The notes under the pieces: model-generated
The model's database searches: none
The model's input: the letters and a program-made list of their open reading frames with translations, nothing else
Told to the model about the DNA's origin: nothing
Translations under genes and position numbers: made by a program
DNA from: HGM13006 sp963650135
Lineage (GTDB): Bacteria > Bacillota > Clostridia > Oscillospirales > Oscillospiraceae
Assembly: GCA_963650135.1 (NCBI GenBank)
Contig: CAVJLG010000051.1
Coordinates: forward strand, 1-64,000
Direction: 5' to 3'
DNA length: 64,000 nt
Part shown: positions 34,677 through 43,738 of the stretch, piece by piece
Position numbering within the stretch: the stretch's first letter is position 1
Layout: every line of letters begins with the position of its first letter

Positions 34677-35360
34677 TTGCGCTACGCTCAGGTAAAACAG
34701 GGGCGGTTTCTCAGCCGCCCCAATCGATTCATTGCCCATGTGGAAATGGACGGAAAAACGGAGATCTGCCATGTGAAAAACACCGGGCGCTGCCGGGAAC
34801 TGCTGGTGCCCGGGGCGGCGGTCTGGTGCGCCAAGGCGGAGAACCCAAACCGGAAAACCGCATTTGATCTCATTGCCGTGGAAAAGGGACCGTATCTTGT
34901 GAATATGGACTCCCAGGCGCCCAATCAGGCAGTGGGCGAGTGGCTCCGAGCCGGCGGAGTGGGCAAGGCAGAAGTTGTGTTGCCGGAGCGGCGCTTTCAT
35001 GATTCCCGGTTTGACTTCTATTTGGAGCGGGACGGAAAGCCCATGTTTCTGGAGGTCAAGGGCGTGACCCTGGAGGAAGACGGCGTTTGCCGCTTTCCCG
35101 ATGCGCCCACTCAGCGCGGGGCAAGGCATCTGCGGGAACTGATTCTGGCAAAGCAGCAGGGCTATGATGCGGCGGTGTTGTTCGTGATTCAAATGGCCCC
35201 GGTGCGGTATCTTGCGCCCAATGATGCAACAGACCCGGAGTTCGGAAAAGCGCTGCGGGAAGCGGCGGCCAGCGGGGTTTCGGTGCTGGCGGTAGATTGT
35301 ACTGTAACACCGGATACCATGACCATCGGCAATCCCGTGGAAGTGCGGCTCACAGAATAA
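34677..35360 (+). CDS. sfsA: SfsA family DNA-binding/nuclease protein
   Basis: A 227-residue SfsA protein with an OB-fold N-terminus (RFLSRPNRFIAHV) and nuclease-like residues in the C-terminal half (FLEVKGVTLEEDG, FPDAPTQRGARHL). E. coli SfsA was first described as a regulator of maltose metabolism, and related proteins have nuclease activity; the role here is unproven. The start is a TTG at 34677, three bases after the argS stop, so translation is probably coupled. Confidence 0.9.
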   Translation: MRYAQVKQGRFLSRPNRFIAHVEMDGKTEICHVKNTGRCRELLVPGAAVWCAKAENPNRKTAFDLIAVEKGPYLVNMDSQAPNQAVGEWLRAGGVGKAEVVLPERRFHDSRFDFYLERDGKPMFLEVKGVTLEEDGVCRFPDAPTQRGARHLRELILAKQQGYDAAVLFVIQMAPVRYLAPNDATDPEFGKALREAAASGVSVLAVDCTVTPDTMTIGNPVEVRLTE

Positions 35361-35366
35361 AAATAG

Positions 35367-35404
35367 GAGGACAGTACCGAGTTTTGTCGGCGCTGTCCTC
35401 TTTT
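35367..35404 (+). terminator. Terminator of argS-sfsA
   Basis: GAGGACAG pairs with CTGTCCTC over a long loop, followed by TTTT. Confidence 0.75.
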
Positions 35405-35834
35405 ATGTGTCGGGGATTTCCTCCGGAAGTGTAGGGCATTGGAGCTGAGAAATATCGTCGATGGGAATCTGTGTGCCGTCCAGCAGCAGGAGCTGCCGTG
35501 CCAGCACATCGATTCGGCGCAGACAGCCGCTTACTGTCACATAAGCGCCGCCGTCCTTTTTCTCGTCGGGGAGAAAATAGGTGACGATGACGGATGGATG
35601 TTCGGACAAATGGGCGCTGAGCGCTTGAAGCACCCCATCAATGGCGGATTTTTCCTCATCGGTCAGCTCCAGCCGCCCCTGGGTCAGCCGGGCGGTTTCC
35701 CGAACGGCGTCTTCATAGCCGGTCAGCGCAGCGAAGGGAGAGAATTGTGCGGCTCGATCGGCGCGGGGCATGGGGGGATGGGACTGGGAAACCGGACGGT
35801 TCAGGTACAGAATATCGTCATAAGGGCCGGACAT
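35403..35834 (-). CDS. YolD-like protein
   Basis: A 143-residue protein of the YolD-like family, starting PYDDILYLNRPVSQ and holding the signature RADRAAQFSPFAALTGYE. YolD proteins are encoded beside Y-family polymerases and are structurally UmuD-like partners in some models. It lies 14 bases downstream of the polymerase gene, with GGAGG before its start. Confidence 0.85.
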   Translation of the reverse strand: MSGPYDDILYLNRPVSQSHPPMPRADRAAQFSPFAALTGYEDAVRETARLTQGRLELTDEEKSAIDGVLQALSAHLSEHPSVIVTYFLPDEKKDGGAYVTVSGCLRRIDVLARQLLLLDGTQIPIDDISQLQCPTLPEEIPDT

Positions 35835-35848
35835 GGGGCTGCCTCCTT

Positions 35849-37360
35849 TTATGCTTTGTGGCCGCCGATTTGCTCGTTTCGCTGCCGAGCGGTGGCGCCT
35901 TCTTTGAAATTCATGCCTTTGAGAATGGCGTTTTTGCCGAACTTCTTTCGAATGGAGAGCATGGCCTCCTGCATTTTTTCTTCCCGGGCAAGGGCGGCTT
36001 GCTTGGCTTCTTCCACGGCGGGATCGGTAAATAGGTCAAGCTGCTCAAAGCTGTCCTTCCCGGCGGTCTTGGCATCCTCCAGCTGGCAGGCGGTGACATA
36101 GATGCGCCGCACCAGCAGATCGGGGTTTACAATCCGGTCAAACAGCGCCGTCATAGCCTCCATAATCTCGTGGGTAGAGGAGGAATAACCGGGAAGATTG
36201 GCAGTTCCATGGGCGTGCTTGGGAATTTTGCGCCCATAGCCGTCGATGGTAACGGGGCCGTGGTATTTGGCCCGGCGCTGGGGATCGGAGAGATTTTCAA
36301 TGTCATAGCCCACGGTCAGGGTTAGCTGCGGAGTCTTTAACCCCTTCTCCACCAAATCCAGCACCAGAAGATCGGTCATCTCCTGCATCACCAGCCGCGC
36401 CTTGTCAAAGGGATAGGGATTTTGGAGCACCTGGCCGGAGCTGGTACTGCTGGTCTGGGGCTTGTAGGCTTTGATTTCCGCAATGGTACAGGGCTCATAG
36501 CCCCAGGCATGGTCAATCAGCAGCTCGGCATTAACCCCAAAGAGCTTGTAGAGCAAGTCCTCGTTGTAAAAATCCTTGGGGCCGCCCAGCGAGCAGCGGG
36601 CAATATCCCCCATGGTGTAGAGCCCCTTTTCCTGGAGCTTTTTTGCATAGCCCCGGCCAACCCGCCAAAAATCCGTCAGCGGACGATGGTTCCAGAGCTG
36701 CTTTCGATAGCTCAGTTCATCCAATTGCGCAATTCGAACGCCAAACCGGTCCGGGGCGATGTGCTTTGCCCCGATGTCCATGGCGATTTTCGCAAGATAC
36801 AGGTTGGTGCCGATTCCTGCGGTGGCGGTGATGCCGGTGGAGGAAAGCACATCTAAAATCATGGCCCGGGCGAATTCACGGGGAGATTGATGGTAGGCGG
36901 AGAGATAGCTGGTGGCGTCGATGAATACCTCATCGATGGAGTAGACGTGGATATCCTCCGGGGCGACATACTTGAGATAAATCTGATAAATCTGGGTGCT
37001 GATTTTCATATAATGCGCCATCTGCGGCGGGGCGGCGATATAGTCCAGGGCCATTTCCGGATGCTCGGACAGCTCCTTGGCGCTGGCGGAGGAGCCCACC
37101 AATTGGTGCCCCGGTGCAAATCGCGTGCGCTGATTGTTGATCTCCTTCACCCGCTGTACCACCTCAAACAGCCGTGCACGACCGGAGATGCCATAGGCTT
37201 TCAGCGCCGGAGATACCGCCAGACAGATGGTCTTTTCCGTGCGGCTTTTGTCGGCCACCACCAGATTGGCGTCCATGGGGTCAAGCCCCCGGGCGACGCA
37301 TTCCACCGAGGCATAAAAGGACTTTAGGTCAATGGCAATATAAGTCCGCGGCTGAGACAT
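35849..37360 (-). CDS. Y-family DNA polymerase (UvrX/YqjW type)
   Basis: A 503-residue translesion polymerase. The catalytic palm starts with YIAIDLKSFYASVECV (metal-binding Asp), the second acidic site is in YSIDEVFIDAT, and helix-hairpin-helix and little-finger regions follow. It inserts nucleotides opposite damaged bases, with low fidelity. It forms an operon with YolD. The promoter TTGCCC-18-TAAAAT lies upstream; no LexA box was found there. Confidence 0.92.
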   Translation of the reverse strand: MSQPRTYIAIDLKSFYASVECVARGLDPMDANLVVADKSRTEKTICLAVSPALKAYGISGRARLFEVVQRVKEINNQRTRFAPGHQLVGSSASAKELSEHPEMALDYIAAPPQMAHYMKISTQIYQIYLKYVAPEDIHVYSIDEVFIDATSYLSAYHQSPREFARAMILDVLSSTGITATAGIGTNLYLAKIAMDIGAKHIAPDRFGVRIAQLDELSYRKQLWNHRPLTDFWRVGRGYAKKLQEKGLYTMGDIARCSLGGPKDFYNEDLLYKLFGVNAELLIDHAWGYEPCTIAEIKAYKPQTSSTSSGQVLQNPYPFDKARLVMQEMTDLLVLDLVEKGLKTPQLTLTVGYDIENLSDPQRRAKYHGPVTIDGYGRKIPKHAHGTANLPGYSSSTHEIMEAMTALFDRIVNPDLLVRRIYVTACQLEDAKTAGKDSFEQLDLFTDPAVEEAKQAALAREEKMQEAMLSIRKKFGKNAILKGMNFKEGATARQRNEQIGGHKA

Positions 37361-37429
37361 GGCGGTATCCTCCTTTCGCTTTAGATGGTTCTATTTTACC
37401 ACAGAGTCTGAAACAAGGGCAAGAGAGGG

Positions 37430-37461
37430 AAAACGCTGTGTCCGAAAAATTGGACACAGCG
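37430..37461 (-). terminator. Terminator of esterase gene
   Basis: CGCTGTGTCC pairs with GGACACAGCG; read on the minus strand it is followed by TTTTCCC. Confidence 0.75.
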
Positions 37462-37469
37462 CAGAACAG

Positions 37470-38426
37470 TTATCGTTCCAACAGAAAATGCCCAATGCGC
37501 TCCATAGCGTGGGCAGCCTTTTTGATGGGGAACATCTGGAATACATGCCACATGTCCTGCCATTCCTCCATACGGCAGACCACACCGGCAGCGGTCATTT
37601 TCTGCCGCAGCATAGCGGTGTCGGAATAGAGAATCTCGTTGGAGCCCACCTGCACCAGCGTGGGCGGGAAGCCGGTGAAATCCCCGTACAGCGGAGAAAG
37701 CTGGGGATCAGTGACGTCGGCCTTACCGGCATAGGCGCTGCGAACGGCCCGAATATAGTCCTCGGTAATGGAGGGGTCCAGCTCGCGCCGAGTTTCATAG
37801 GATTCCCCGGAGACGGTCATATCGGTCCAGGGGGACATGAGCACCAGATGCCCAGGGAGCATCCGTCCGGCGGCCTTTAATCGGTGGCACAGCACCAGCG
37901 CCAGATTTCCGCCGGCAGAATCACCGGCCACGGTAATGTCCCGTGCACCATAGCCCAGATACATCAGGTGATCCCAGGCCTTTTGTGCATCCTCCACCGC
38001 TGCGGGGAACGGATGCTCCGGTGCAAGGCGATATTCAAAGCTCAGGGTTTCCCAGCCGGTGGTATGGGACAGCTTAGAGGCCAGGGGACGGGAATAGCCC
38101 AGATTGCCGCTGGTATAGCCGCCGCCATGGCAATAGAGAATGACCTTGTGGGGATCATGGCCCCACTCCGGCTTCACCCAGGCGGCCTTCATTCCGTCTA
38201 AATCAAAGGGCTCCCAACGCATGCCAATCATGGGGGTGACCAGCCGCCCCAGCAGCTCTTGACCGGCGCGCTGACGCTCCAAATCCTTTTGGGTCATGGA
38301 TTCCGGCGATGTGGCGGAGTGGACGGCTTTCAGGGCGCGCATCATCAGGGCCAGACGCTTTTCCTCGGCATTGACTTTGCGCTGGGTTTTCTTGTCGATG
38401 TGATAGCGGGTGGTGGTCTTCTTCAT
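37470..38426 (-). CDS. Alpha/beta hydrolase, HSL-type esterase
   Basis: A 318-residue serine esterase of the hormone-sensitive-lipase group: the oxyanion-hole motif HGGGYTSG, the nucleophile elbow GDSAGGN (Ser), and the C-terminal Asp/His in the DMWHVFQM region. It hydrolyses short-chain or acetyl esters. It is divergent from an acyltransferase gene over a shared 100-base control region, so the two may form an ester making-and-breaking pair. GGAGG precedes the chosen ATG. Confidence 0.88.
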   Translation of the reverse strand: MKKTTTRYHIDKKTQRKVNAEEKRLALMMRALKAVHSATSPESMTQKDLERQRAGQELLGRLVTPMIGMRWEPFDLDGMKAAWVKPEWGHDPHKVILYCHGGGYTSGNLGYSRPLASKLSHTTGWETLSFEYRLAPEHPFPAAVEDAQKAWDHLMYLGYGARDITVAGDSAGGNLALVLCHRLKAAGRMLPGHLVLMSPWTDMTVSGESYETRRELDPSITEDYIRAVRSAYAGKADVTDPQLSPLYGDFTGFPPTLVQVGSNEILYSDTAMLRQKMTAAGVVCRMEEWQDMWHVFQMFPIKKAAHAMERIGHFLLER

Positions 38427-38508
38427 ATGACTTCCTCCTGTGCCGGCATGGGCAGATACTTCAATATAGCATAGATTCCGGCGGATTGCAACGGATGGGG
38501 AAATGCAG

Positions 38509-38537
38509 TTGCACAGTTGGAACTGTTGCAGTATAAT
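38509..38537 (+). promoter_or_regulatory. Promoter of acyltransferase gene with operator-like palindrome
   Basis: TTGCAC (38509-38514), 17-base spacer, TATAAT (38532-38537). CAGTT-GG-AACTG (38514-38525) is a perfect palindrome between the boxes, flanked by TGCA on both sides. Confidence 0.6.
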
Positions 38538-38564
38538 AGGTAAACAAAAAAAGGGGGCAGAGCC

Positions 38565-39848
38565 ATGGCGCACAAGGAACAAAAACAGTGGTACCGGCTG
38601 GACAATGCCGGTGTGCTGTACTCTGCCCTGAAGAAGGAAAAATATGCGCCGGTGTACCGATTTTCAGCGGTGATGACTGAACCGGTGGACCCGGAGGCAC
38701 TCCAGCGGGCAGTGGATCGCACCATGCCGCGATTCCCGGGGTTCCGGGTGCGGATTCGGAAGGGCGCATTTTGGTGCTATTTTGAGCCCAACGAAAAGCC
38801 TGGGCCCTTTGTGCGCCGAGACATTGCAAACCCCTGTCAGCCCATCCGGGAAAAGTGGGACAATGACTGGCTGATTCGATTTTTCTACTATGAAAAGCGC
38901 ATCTCTTTTGAAGCGTTCCATGCCATATCCGATGGCGCCGGGGCACTGACCTTTTTCCGGACGCTGCTGGCGGAATATTTAAGGGAGTTGGGGGTGGAGA
39001 TTCCTCCGGACCCGTCCATTCTTGATGTGAGTGAGCCGCCCAGACCCCAGGAGCTGGAGGACGCATATGGGCGCTATGCCGGGAAAAAGGTGCTGCGGGG
39101 CAGTTTGGATAAGACTGCCTATGCCAATGTCAGCCCGCCGGAGCCCTTTTACACCCTGAATGTGACCATGGGGCTGATGTCGGTGCAGGCAGTAAAGCAG
39201 CAGGCCAAGGCCCACGGCGCATCCCTGACGGAGTATCTAACGGCGGTATTGCTGCTGAGCCTGATGGAAAAGCAGGCGGCGGAGCATCCCCACCATCAAA
39301 AGCCCGTGGCGCTGGCGATTCCCATCAATCTGCGCAGCTGGTTCCCCTCGGAGACGCTGCGAAACTTTATCCTGACGGCGCGGCCCTGTATCGACCCCAG
39401 CTTGGGGGAATATACCCTGGAGGAGATCATCCGCTATGTCCATAGCTATATGAATCTCCATTTAAGCCGCCAGGAAATGCGTGCGATTCTCACCGGAAAC
39501 GTCAAATTCACCCAGAATCGGCTGCTGCAAATCATTCCGTTGTTTCTCAAAAAGCCGGTGATGGCGTTTTCCTATCAGGTGCTGGGGGTGCGGCCCTATA
39601 CTGCCACCTATACCAATCCCGGGCCATTCCGCGTCCCAGACGCCATGAAGCCGTATATCGACCATATGGAGGTGGTGCTGGGCCAGGCAACCCATCCGTC
39701 GCCCCACTGTGCCTCCATCAGCTTTGGGGATACCCTGGAGGTGACCTTTGCGGGCACCGGCGTGTCCAGTGAAACGGAGCGACGGTTTTTCACCCATCTG
39801 GTGCAGGCGGGCATTCCGGTAAAGGTGATTTCCAATCGTAAATCTTAG
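38565..39848 (+). CDS. Condensation-fold acyltransferase (alcohol acetyltransferase-like)
   Basis: A 427-residue CoA-dependent acyltransferase/condensation superfamily protein. The catalytic HxxxDG motif appears as FHAISDGAG (about residue 118-123), and the DFGWG region is replaced by a less conserved ISFGDTLEV. Such enzymes make wax, glycolipid or alcohol esters. It is 9 bases upstream of a DUF6320 membrane protein gene and divergent from an esterase, an arrangement I associate with Clostridia (recall, not tested). Confidence 0.82.
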   Translation: MAHKEQKQWYRLDNAGVLYSALKKEKYAPVYRFSAVMTEPVDPEALQRAVDRTMPRFPGFRVRIRKGAFWCYFEPNEKPGPFVRRDIANPCQPIREKWDNDWLIRFFYYEKRISFEAFHAISDGAGALTFFRTLLAEYLRELGVEIPPDPSILDVSEPPRPQELEDAYGRYAGKKVLRGSLDKTAYANVSPPEPFYTLNVTMGLMSVQAVKQQAKAHGASLTEYLTAVLLLSLMEKQAAEHPHHQKPVALAIPINLRSWFPSETLRNFILTARPCIDPSLGEYTLEEIIRYVHSYMNLHLSRQEMRAILTGNVKFTQNRLLQIIPLFLKKPVMAFSYQVLGVRPYTATYTNPGPFRVPDAMKPYIDHMEVVLGQATHPSPHCASISFGDTLEVTFAGTGVSSETERRFFTHLVQAGIPVKVISNRKS

Positions 39849-39857
39849 GAGGAAACT

Positions 39858-40559
39858 ATGTCCTATTGTGTTCATTGCGGGGTAGAGCTGGACCCCACGG
39901 CAGAATTCTGCCCCCTGTGCCATACGCCGGTGCAGGACCCGGTTCAGCCTGTGGATCGGGAAAGCCCAAAGCCGTTTCCCACCGAGCGGCAGGAGGTACC
40001 CCTGGCGGCGAAATGGGAGCTGGCGGTTCTCATTTCGGCGATGCTGGCGTCGGCGGCGGTGTGCTGCGGAATTCTCAATATCTTTCTCCGGGCGGGACTC
40101 TGGAGCCTTTATATCATCGGGGCGGCAGTAATGCTGTGGATTTTTCTGGTGCCGCCGCTGCTTCGGCGGGGACTGAGCCCGGTGATTCAGCTGCTGGCGG
40201 ATGTATTGGCGGTCAGCGCCTATGTGGGGGCCATTGCCTGGAACCTGCATGGCCTTGGCGGATGGTATCTGCACATTGCGCTGCCGATTATCCTGTGGCT
40301 GGGCGCTGAGCTGCTGGCGGTGATGCTGCCCATTCGGCGGGGAAGGAGTATTTTGTCCACCACGACCATTATCATCGGCGCAATCGGCGCATTCCCCATG
40401 GGGGTGGAACTGGCATGCGACCTCTATTTCCGGGGCGTGTGGCAGCCTACCTGGTCCCTGGTGGTGTTGACCATCGGCGTGGCGCTGATGATTCCGCTGA
40501 TTGTAGTGCGCCGGGTGCCGTCACTTCGGGAGGAAGTGCGCAGAAGATTTCATATGTAA
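39858..40559 (+). CDS. Zinc-ribbon membrane protein (DUF6320-like)
   Basis: A 233-residue protein with an N-terminal zinc ribbon (YCVHCGVELDPTAEFCPLC, Cys pairs about residues 4-7 and 18-21), a linker, and six predicted membrane segments. GGAGG precedes ATG 39858. It likely acts with the upstream acyltransferase at the membrane, but no biochemical role is known to me. Confidence 0.78.
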   Translation: MSYCVHCGVELDPTAEFCPLCHTPVQDPVQPVDRESPKPFPTERQEVPLAAKWELAVLISAMLASAAVCCGILNIFLRAGLWSLYIIGAAVMLWIFLVPPLLRRGLSPVIQLLADVLAVSAYVGAIAWNLHGLGGWYLHIALPIILWLGAELLAVMLPIRRGRSILSTTTIIIGAIGAFPMGVELACDLYFRGVWQPTWSLVVLTIGVALMIPLIVVRRVPSLREEVRRRFHM

Positions 40560-40563
40560 TAGC

Positions 40564-40598
40564 AAAAACGAGCTGCCGTGGTTGGCAGCTCGTTTTTT
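40564..40598. terminator. Bidirectional terminator
   Basis: AAAACGAGCTGCC pairs with GGCAGCTCGTTTT, with A-run and T-run on the two sides, between convergent genes. Confidence 0.88.
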
Positions 40599-40601
40599 GT
40601 A

Positions 40602-42128
40602 TTATCCGTGCTCTTCATCTCTGGGATGGGAATCAAACCGGCCCTTAACATAGTGGTAGGGCTCGATCATTTCATAGTCAGTGCCGAACACCTGATTGAG
40701 AATCAGCCGCAGGGAATTGATGCCGATTTCACCCTCAATGGGGAAATCCTCACCCTTGTAGTAGACGCAGTTTAGAATGTTCTGCATGTAAGGATTCTCG
40801 ACCTCCGGGTCAAAGGTATCCCAGATGCCCATGTCGTAGAAGTGGTTGGCCTGACGGGAGCCGTGGTCGGACTGGACGATAATCAGCGCGTCGGGGTCGT
40901 GCTCCTGAATGGTGCTAACCAGCTCCAGAATAAAGCTGCTGATGTATTCCAGCTGCCCCAGGTACAGCTCCGGGCGATCCCACTGCCAGCCAACGTTTTC
41001 GTAGTTGTCCACCAGGTTACCGTTCTTGTCAAGAATGGTGGGCGCGTGGGGGCACTGGAGATAGCCCATTGTAAACGTAGGGCTGTTGCCGGTGTATTTC
41101 CAGCAGTTCCGCTCGGCGTCCATGACGTTAAATAGCGGGCCGGTATAGGTGGCAACGTAATCGGCGTGAATGTATTCGTTCAGCTTGGTTTTGATGCTGT
41201 CAAACTGACTGTAAAGGCTGTTTTTCAGCAGAAAATCCGAAATAGTGCGCCGGGACTGATTATGGGTGAGCACATTGCAGCCGGTGGCCCCGATATAGTC
41301 CAGATGGTTGGCGAGGTTGAGCTGATAGCCGTTGTCCCGGAAGGTGCGGAACAGGTTGGGCATCTCCAAAAGCGCGTCCTTTTCCGCAACGGACATATTT
41401 TTGTGCGCCACATAATTCAGATTCAGCAGATTGGGCACGATGGTAACGGTTTTGAGGGATTCATAATTATGGCTGGTGCGGGATACGGTAAAGCCCTTTT
41501 CCTCCATGGCCTGAAGGAACGGCTCGTTGTCATAGTCATAATAATGCTCCAGGCATTCCGGGCCGGCATAGCCGTCAAACAGAAAGTAGTAGACGTTGGG
41601 CTTGTCACCGGTGAAGGTCTTGGGCTCATAGGTATCGAAGGCTTCCTGATTGTCCTGACCGCTGCCGGAAGAGAGGTTGGTAACGACGGCCAGACCGAAG
41701 CTGATGACCGACAATACCCCAAAGGTCAGCGCGAATAAGCCGCAGGGAATTTTCATATTGGGCCGCTTCCAAATGAGCAGTACCAGAATGAGCAAAAACA
41801 GGACGGCGAAAACTGCCAAAACGGCTCCCGGTTTCAGCGCATCCCAATGGGCATTCAGGGCCGTCATAACCATGCCGAAGTTGATGATGACCAGCATTGC
41901 CAGGTCCGTTAAAAATGCGCCCCGGGAGACATTCCATTGGATCAGGCTCAAGGGAACAAAAAACACCAGCGCATTGAGCAGAAATACGCCGAAAAAGGGG
42001 AATAGACTCGAAAAGGGTGCCTCTCCGGCGTTGTGAGCATAGAGAAACACACATGGATAAAAACAGGTCAGAATTACGGACAGCGCCGGAAGCCAGCACG
42101 CGGACCAGATTTTCTTGAATATTTGCAT
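40602..42128 (-). CDS. Membrane-anchored sulfatase/phosphotransferase-like protein
   Basis: A 508-residue protein with about five membrane segments in its first 170 residues and an extracytoplasmic alkaline-phosphatase-superfamily domain (NVYYFLFDGYAG at the first metal site, IIVQSDHGSR at the second). This is the layout of LtaS-like and phosphoethanolamine-transferase-like proteins, so modification of an envelope polymer is likely. The usual nucleophile Thr/Ser is not obvious in my reading. ATG 42128 is preferred to GTG 42137. Confidence 0.8.
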   Translation of the reverse strand: MQIFKKIWSACWLPALSVILTCFYPCVFLYAHNAGEAPFSSLFPFFGVFLLNALVFFVPLSLIQWNVSRGAFLTDLAMLVIINFGMVMTALNAHWDALKPGAVLAVFAVLFLLILVLLIWKRPNMKIPCGLFALTFGVLSVISFGLAVVTNLSSGSGQDNQEAFDTYEPKTFTGDKPNVYYFLFDGYAGPECLEHYYDYDNEPFLQAMEEKGFTVSRTSHNYESLKTVTIVPNLLNLNYVAHKNMSVAEKDALLEMPNLFRTFRDNGYQLNLANHLDYIGATGCNVLTHNQSRRTISDFLLKNSLYSQFDSIKTKLNEYIHADYVATYTGPLFNVMDAERNCWKYTGNSPTFTMGYLQCPHAPTILDKNGNLVDNYENVGWQWDRPELYLGQLEYISSFILELVSTIQEHDPDALIIVQSDHGSRQANHFYDMGIWDTFDPEVENPYMQNILNCVYYKGEDFPIEGEIGINSLRLILNQVFGTDYEMIEPYHYVKGRFDSHPRDEEHG

Positions 42129-42236
42129 GATATACACCGCTTCTTCACAAAGTGACTACCATTATGCCACGGCAGCTTCACAAATGCAAGCGGTGAAATC
42201 GCAACTTCTGGAAATCTTAAAAAGTCCGTAAAACGC

Positions 42237-42806
42237 TCAGAACCAGATTTCCAGTAAGAGCAGCACGCACCATGGAATCAGTCCGCCGCCCAGCAGCTGC
42301 GGCAACGTATGACGGCCTGTTTTACGGCTGGCGATCATAGACAGCAGGGCAATGGCCAGGCCCGCTGCGGCGAACCCATAGAGCCGGAAATGGACCAGCA
42401 GCGCAACCGGCCCCGTGGCACCGCAGGCATAACCGCTGGCGGTGAGGCGGAATCCCTTGTTGAGCAGCAGAAGAATCATGCCGGAGAGCAGATACTCCAG
42501 ATACAGCAGCCAGACTCCGGAAGTTCCGCCTGTGATGCCGAGGGTAATACAGCCCAGAATATAGCCCAGCGCGGCAAACAGCATGGCAAGGGTGCGCTGG
42601 CCGGGACGTCCGGCGTCCTTAAAATGGGGCAGGTAGCGCTGAAGCGGATAACCCAGCAGGGGGAGTACCACAAGGAACAGCAGCGCAAGAAGCCACTGCC
42701 CGGGACCGGAGAAAATCTCGTGGCATCGGAATCCCAAAACAATCAGCAGGCAGACGGCTAAAAAAGGCGCGGCGGTGATAATACGGATACGGTGGTAAAA
42801 CTTCAT
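42237..42806 (-). CDS. PAP2-like integral membrane protein
   Basis: A 189-residue protein with six predicted membrane segments. The C-terminal segment ASRKTGRHTLPQLLGGG resembles the last motif of PAP2 phosphatases (SR-x5-H-x3-D), and SGYACGATG may be a degenerate SGH motif. It could be an inactive relative or a lipid phosphatase. The start follows AAATCAGGTGTCCTC on this strand. It is divergent from the TetR gene. Confidence 0.68.
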   Translation of the reverse strand: MKFYHRIRIITAAPFLAVCLLIVLGFRCHEIFSGPGQWLLALLFLVVLPLLGYPLQRYLPHFKDAGRPGQRTLAMLFAALGYILGCITLGITGGTSGVWLLYLEYLLSGMILLLLNKGFRLTASGYACGATGPVALLVHFRLYGFAAAGLAIALLSMIASRKTGRHTLPQLLGGGLIPWCVLLLLEIWF

Positions 42807-42936
42807 GAGGACACCTGATTTCTGTGGAAAGATAATAATATAACTGTTATAATAATACACAGAATGTAAATCATCCAATGACGGATGAAATACCGGTGTA
42901 TGTTATTGATACAGCGGGAAGTGAGGTGTATAGATA

Positions 42937-43542
42937 ATGACGGAGGATCGAAGAATCCTGAAAACAAAGCGAAATCTCAAGGCAACGCTGATTGCCATGC
43001 TGGGGGAGGTGTCCTTTGAAAAAATAACGGTGGCGGAGCTGTGCCGCCGGGGTGAGACAAGCCGGATCACGTTTTATGCCCACTACAGCGATAAATATGA
43101 GCTGGCGGATGAGCTGTTTTCCGACTATATCCGGGAGGCCTGGGCGGACTATCACAGCCTGCAGCGAGAGAACAACCCGGAGAACCTGGGAATGCGGGGC
43201 TATGAAAATCTGCTGGAGAGTATTCTGCGGCTGATGTTCCGGAATTTCTCCTTTTTTGCCCATGTATCCCCCGGGGAGAATCCATATCTCTTTTCCGTGT
43301 TCTTCCGGCATATTCAGGAGCAGGTGGCAGACTATATGCAGCGGCATACGGCACTGAAATGCCGGTACCACGTGGAGACGGTGGCGGCGCTGCTGTGCAA
43401 CGGTCTGCTGGGGGTGATCGATGTGCTGCTGGCGCAAAAGGCGGCGCCGGAAGCGGCGTCGGAAATGGTACGGGGGATGTATCAGGACTTGCTGCATTCG
43501 AAATTATTCCAGGCGGCGCCGGATTGCGGAAGAAACAGTTGA
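42937..43542 (+). CDS. TetR/AcrR-family transcriptional regulator
   Basis: A 201-residue repressor: N-terminal helix-turn-helix (FEKITVAELCRRGETSRITFYAHYSDKYEL contains the recognition helix; key residues only) and a ligand-binding C-terminal domain of the TetR_C type. Divergent from the PAP2-like gene, which is its most likely target. The promoter of the downstream nitrogenase-like operon overlaps its last codon, so it may be read partly into that operon. Confidence 0.88.
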   Translation: MTEDRRILKTKRNLKATLIAMLGEVSFEKITVAELCRRGETSRITFYAHYSDKYELADELFSDYIREAWADYHSLQRENNPENLGMRGYENLLESILRLMFRNFSFFAHVSPGENPYLFSVFFRHIQEQVADYMQRHTALKCRYHVETVAALLCNGLLGVIDVLLAQKAAPEAASEMVRGMYQDLLHSKLFQAAPDCGRNS

Positions 43543-43568
43543 CATTATTCTGTCCCAAATGATACAAT
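43539..43568 (+). promoter_or_regulatory. Promoter of nitrogenase-like/Hyp/Hyd operon
   Basis: Consensus TTGACA (43539-43544), 18-base spacer, TACAAT (43563-43568). The -35 box overlaps the tetR stop. Confidence 0.65.
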
Positions 43569-43574
43569 AACTCC

Positions 43575-43738
43575 AAACAGACTGCACGGAAGCCCAGGGG
43601 CAACCGTAAAGTCCATCAAATACATGCGCTCTGACAGCAAGGGTTCGCCCGCGCCGGAATAGCCGTCTGCCTGCCGTCCCCAATTGGATGGTCCTTTGGG
43701 ATACGTCTACCCCGCCGCTGTCAGTGCGGCGGGTTTTT
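43575..43738 (+). ncRNA. Structured leader ending in intrinsic terminator (candidate riboswitch/attenuator)
   Basis: About 135 bases of GC-rich leader run from the promoter to the hairpin CCCGCCGC / GCGGCGGG (43711-43733) followed by TTTTT. The terminator stands 22 bases before the first start codon, so full transcription of the 13-gene operon requires read-through. GGAAGCCCAGGGGC, AGGGTTCGCCCGCG and CCCCAATTGGATGG suggest stems. I considered the molybdenum/tungsten-cofactor riboswitch but could not match its consensus with confidence. Confidence 0.55.
43711..43738 (+). terminator. Terminator in the operon leader
   Basis: CCCGCCGC-TGTCAGT-GCGGCGGG then TTTTT. Perfect 8-bp GC stem. Confidence 0.85.

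Noticed and set aside
37361..37430. LexA/SOS box before the Y-family polymerase
   Set aside because: No GAAC-N4-GTTC or other full palindrome could be found there.
43575..43738. Assignment of the operon leader to the Moco riboswitch
   Set aside because: Some segments look similar, but I could not reproduce the consensus core, so I kept it as an unassigned structured leader.
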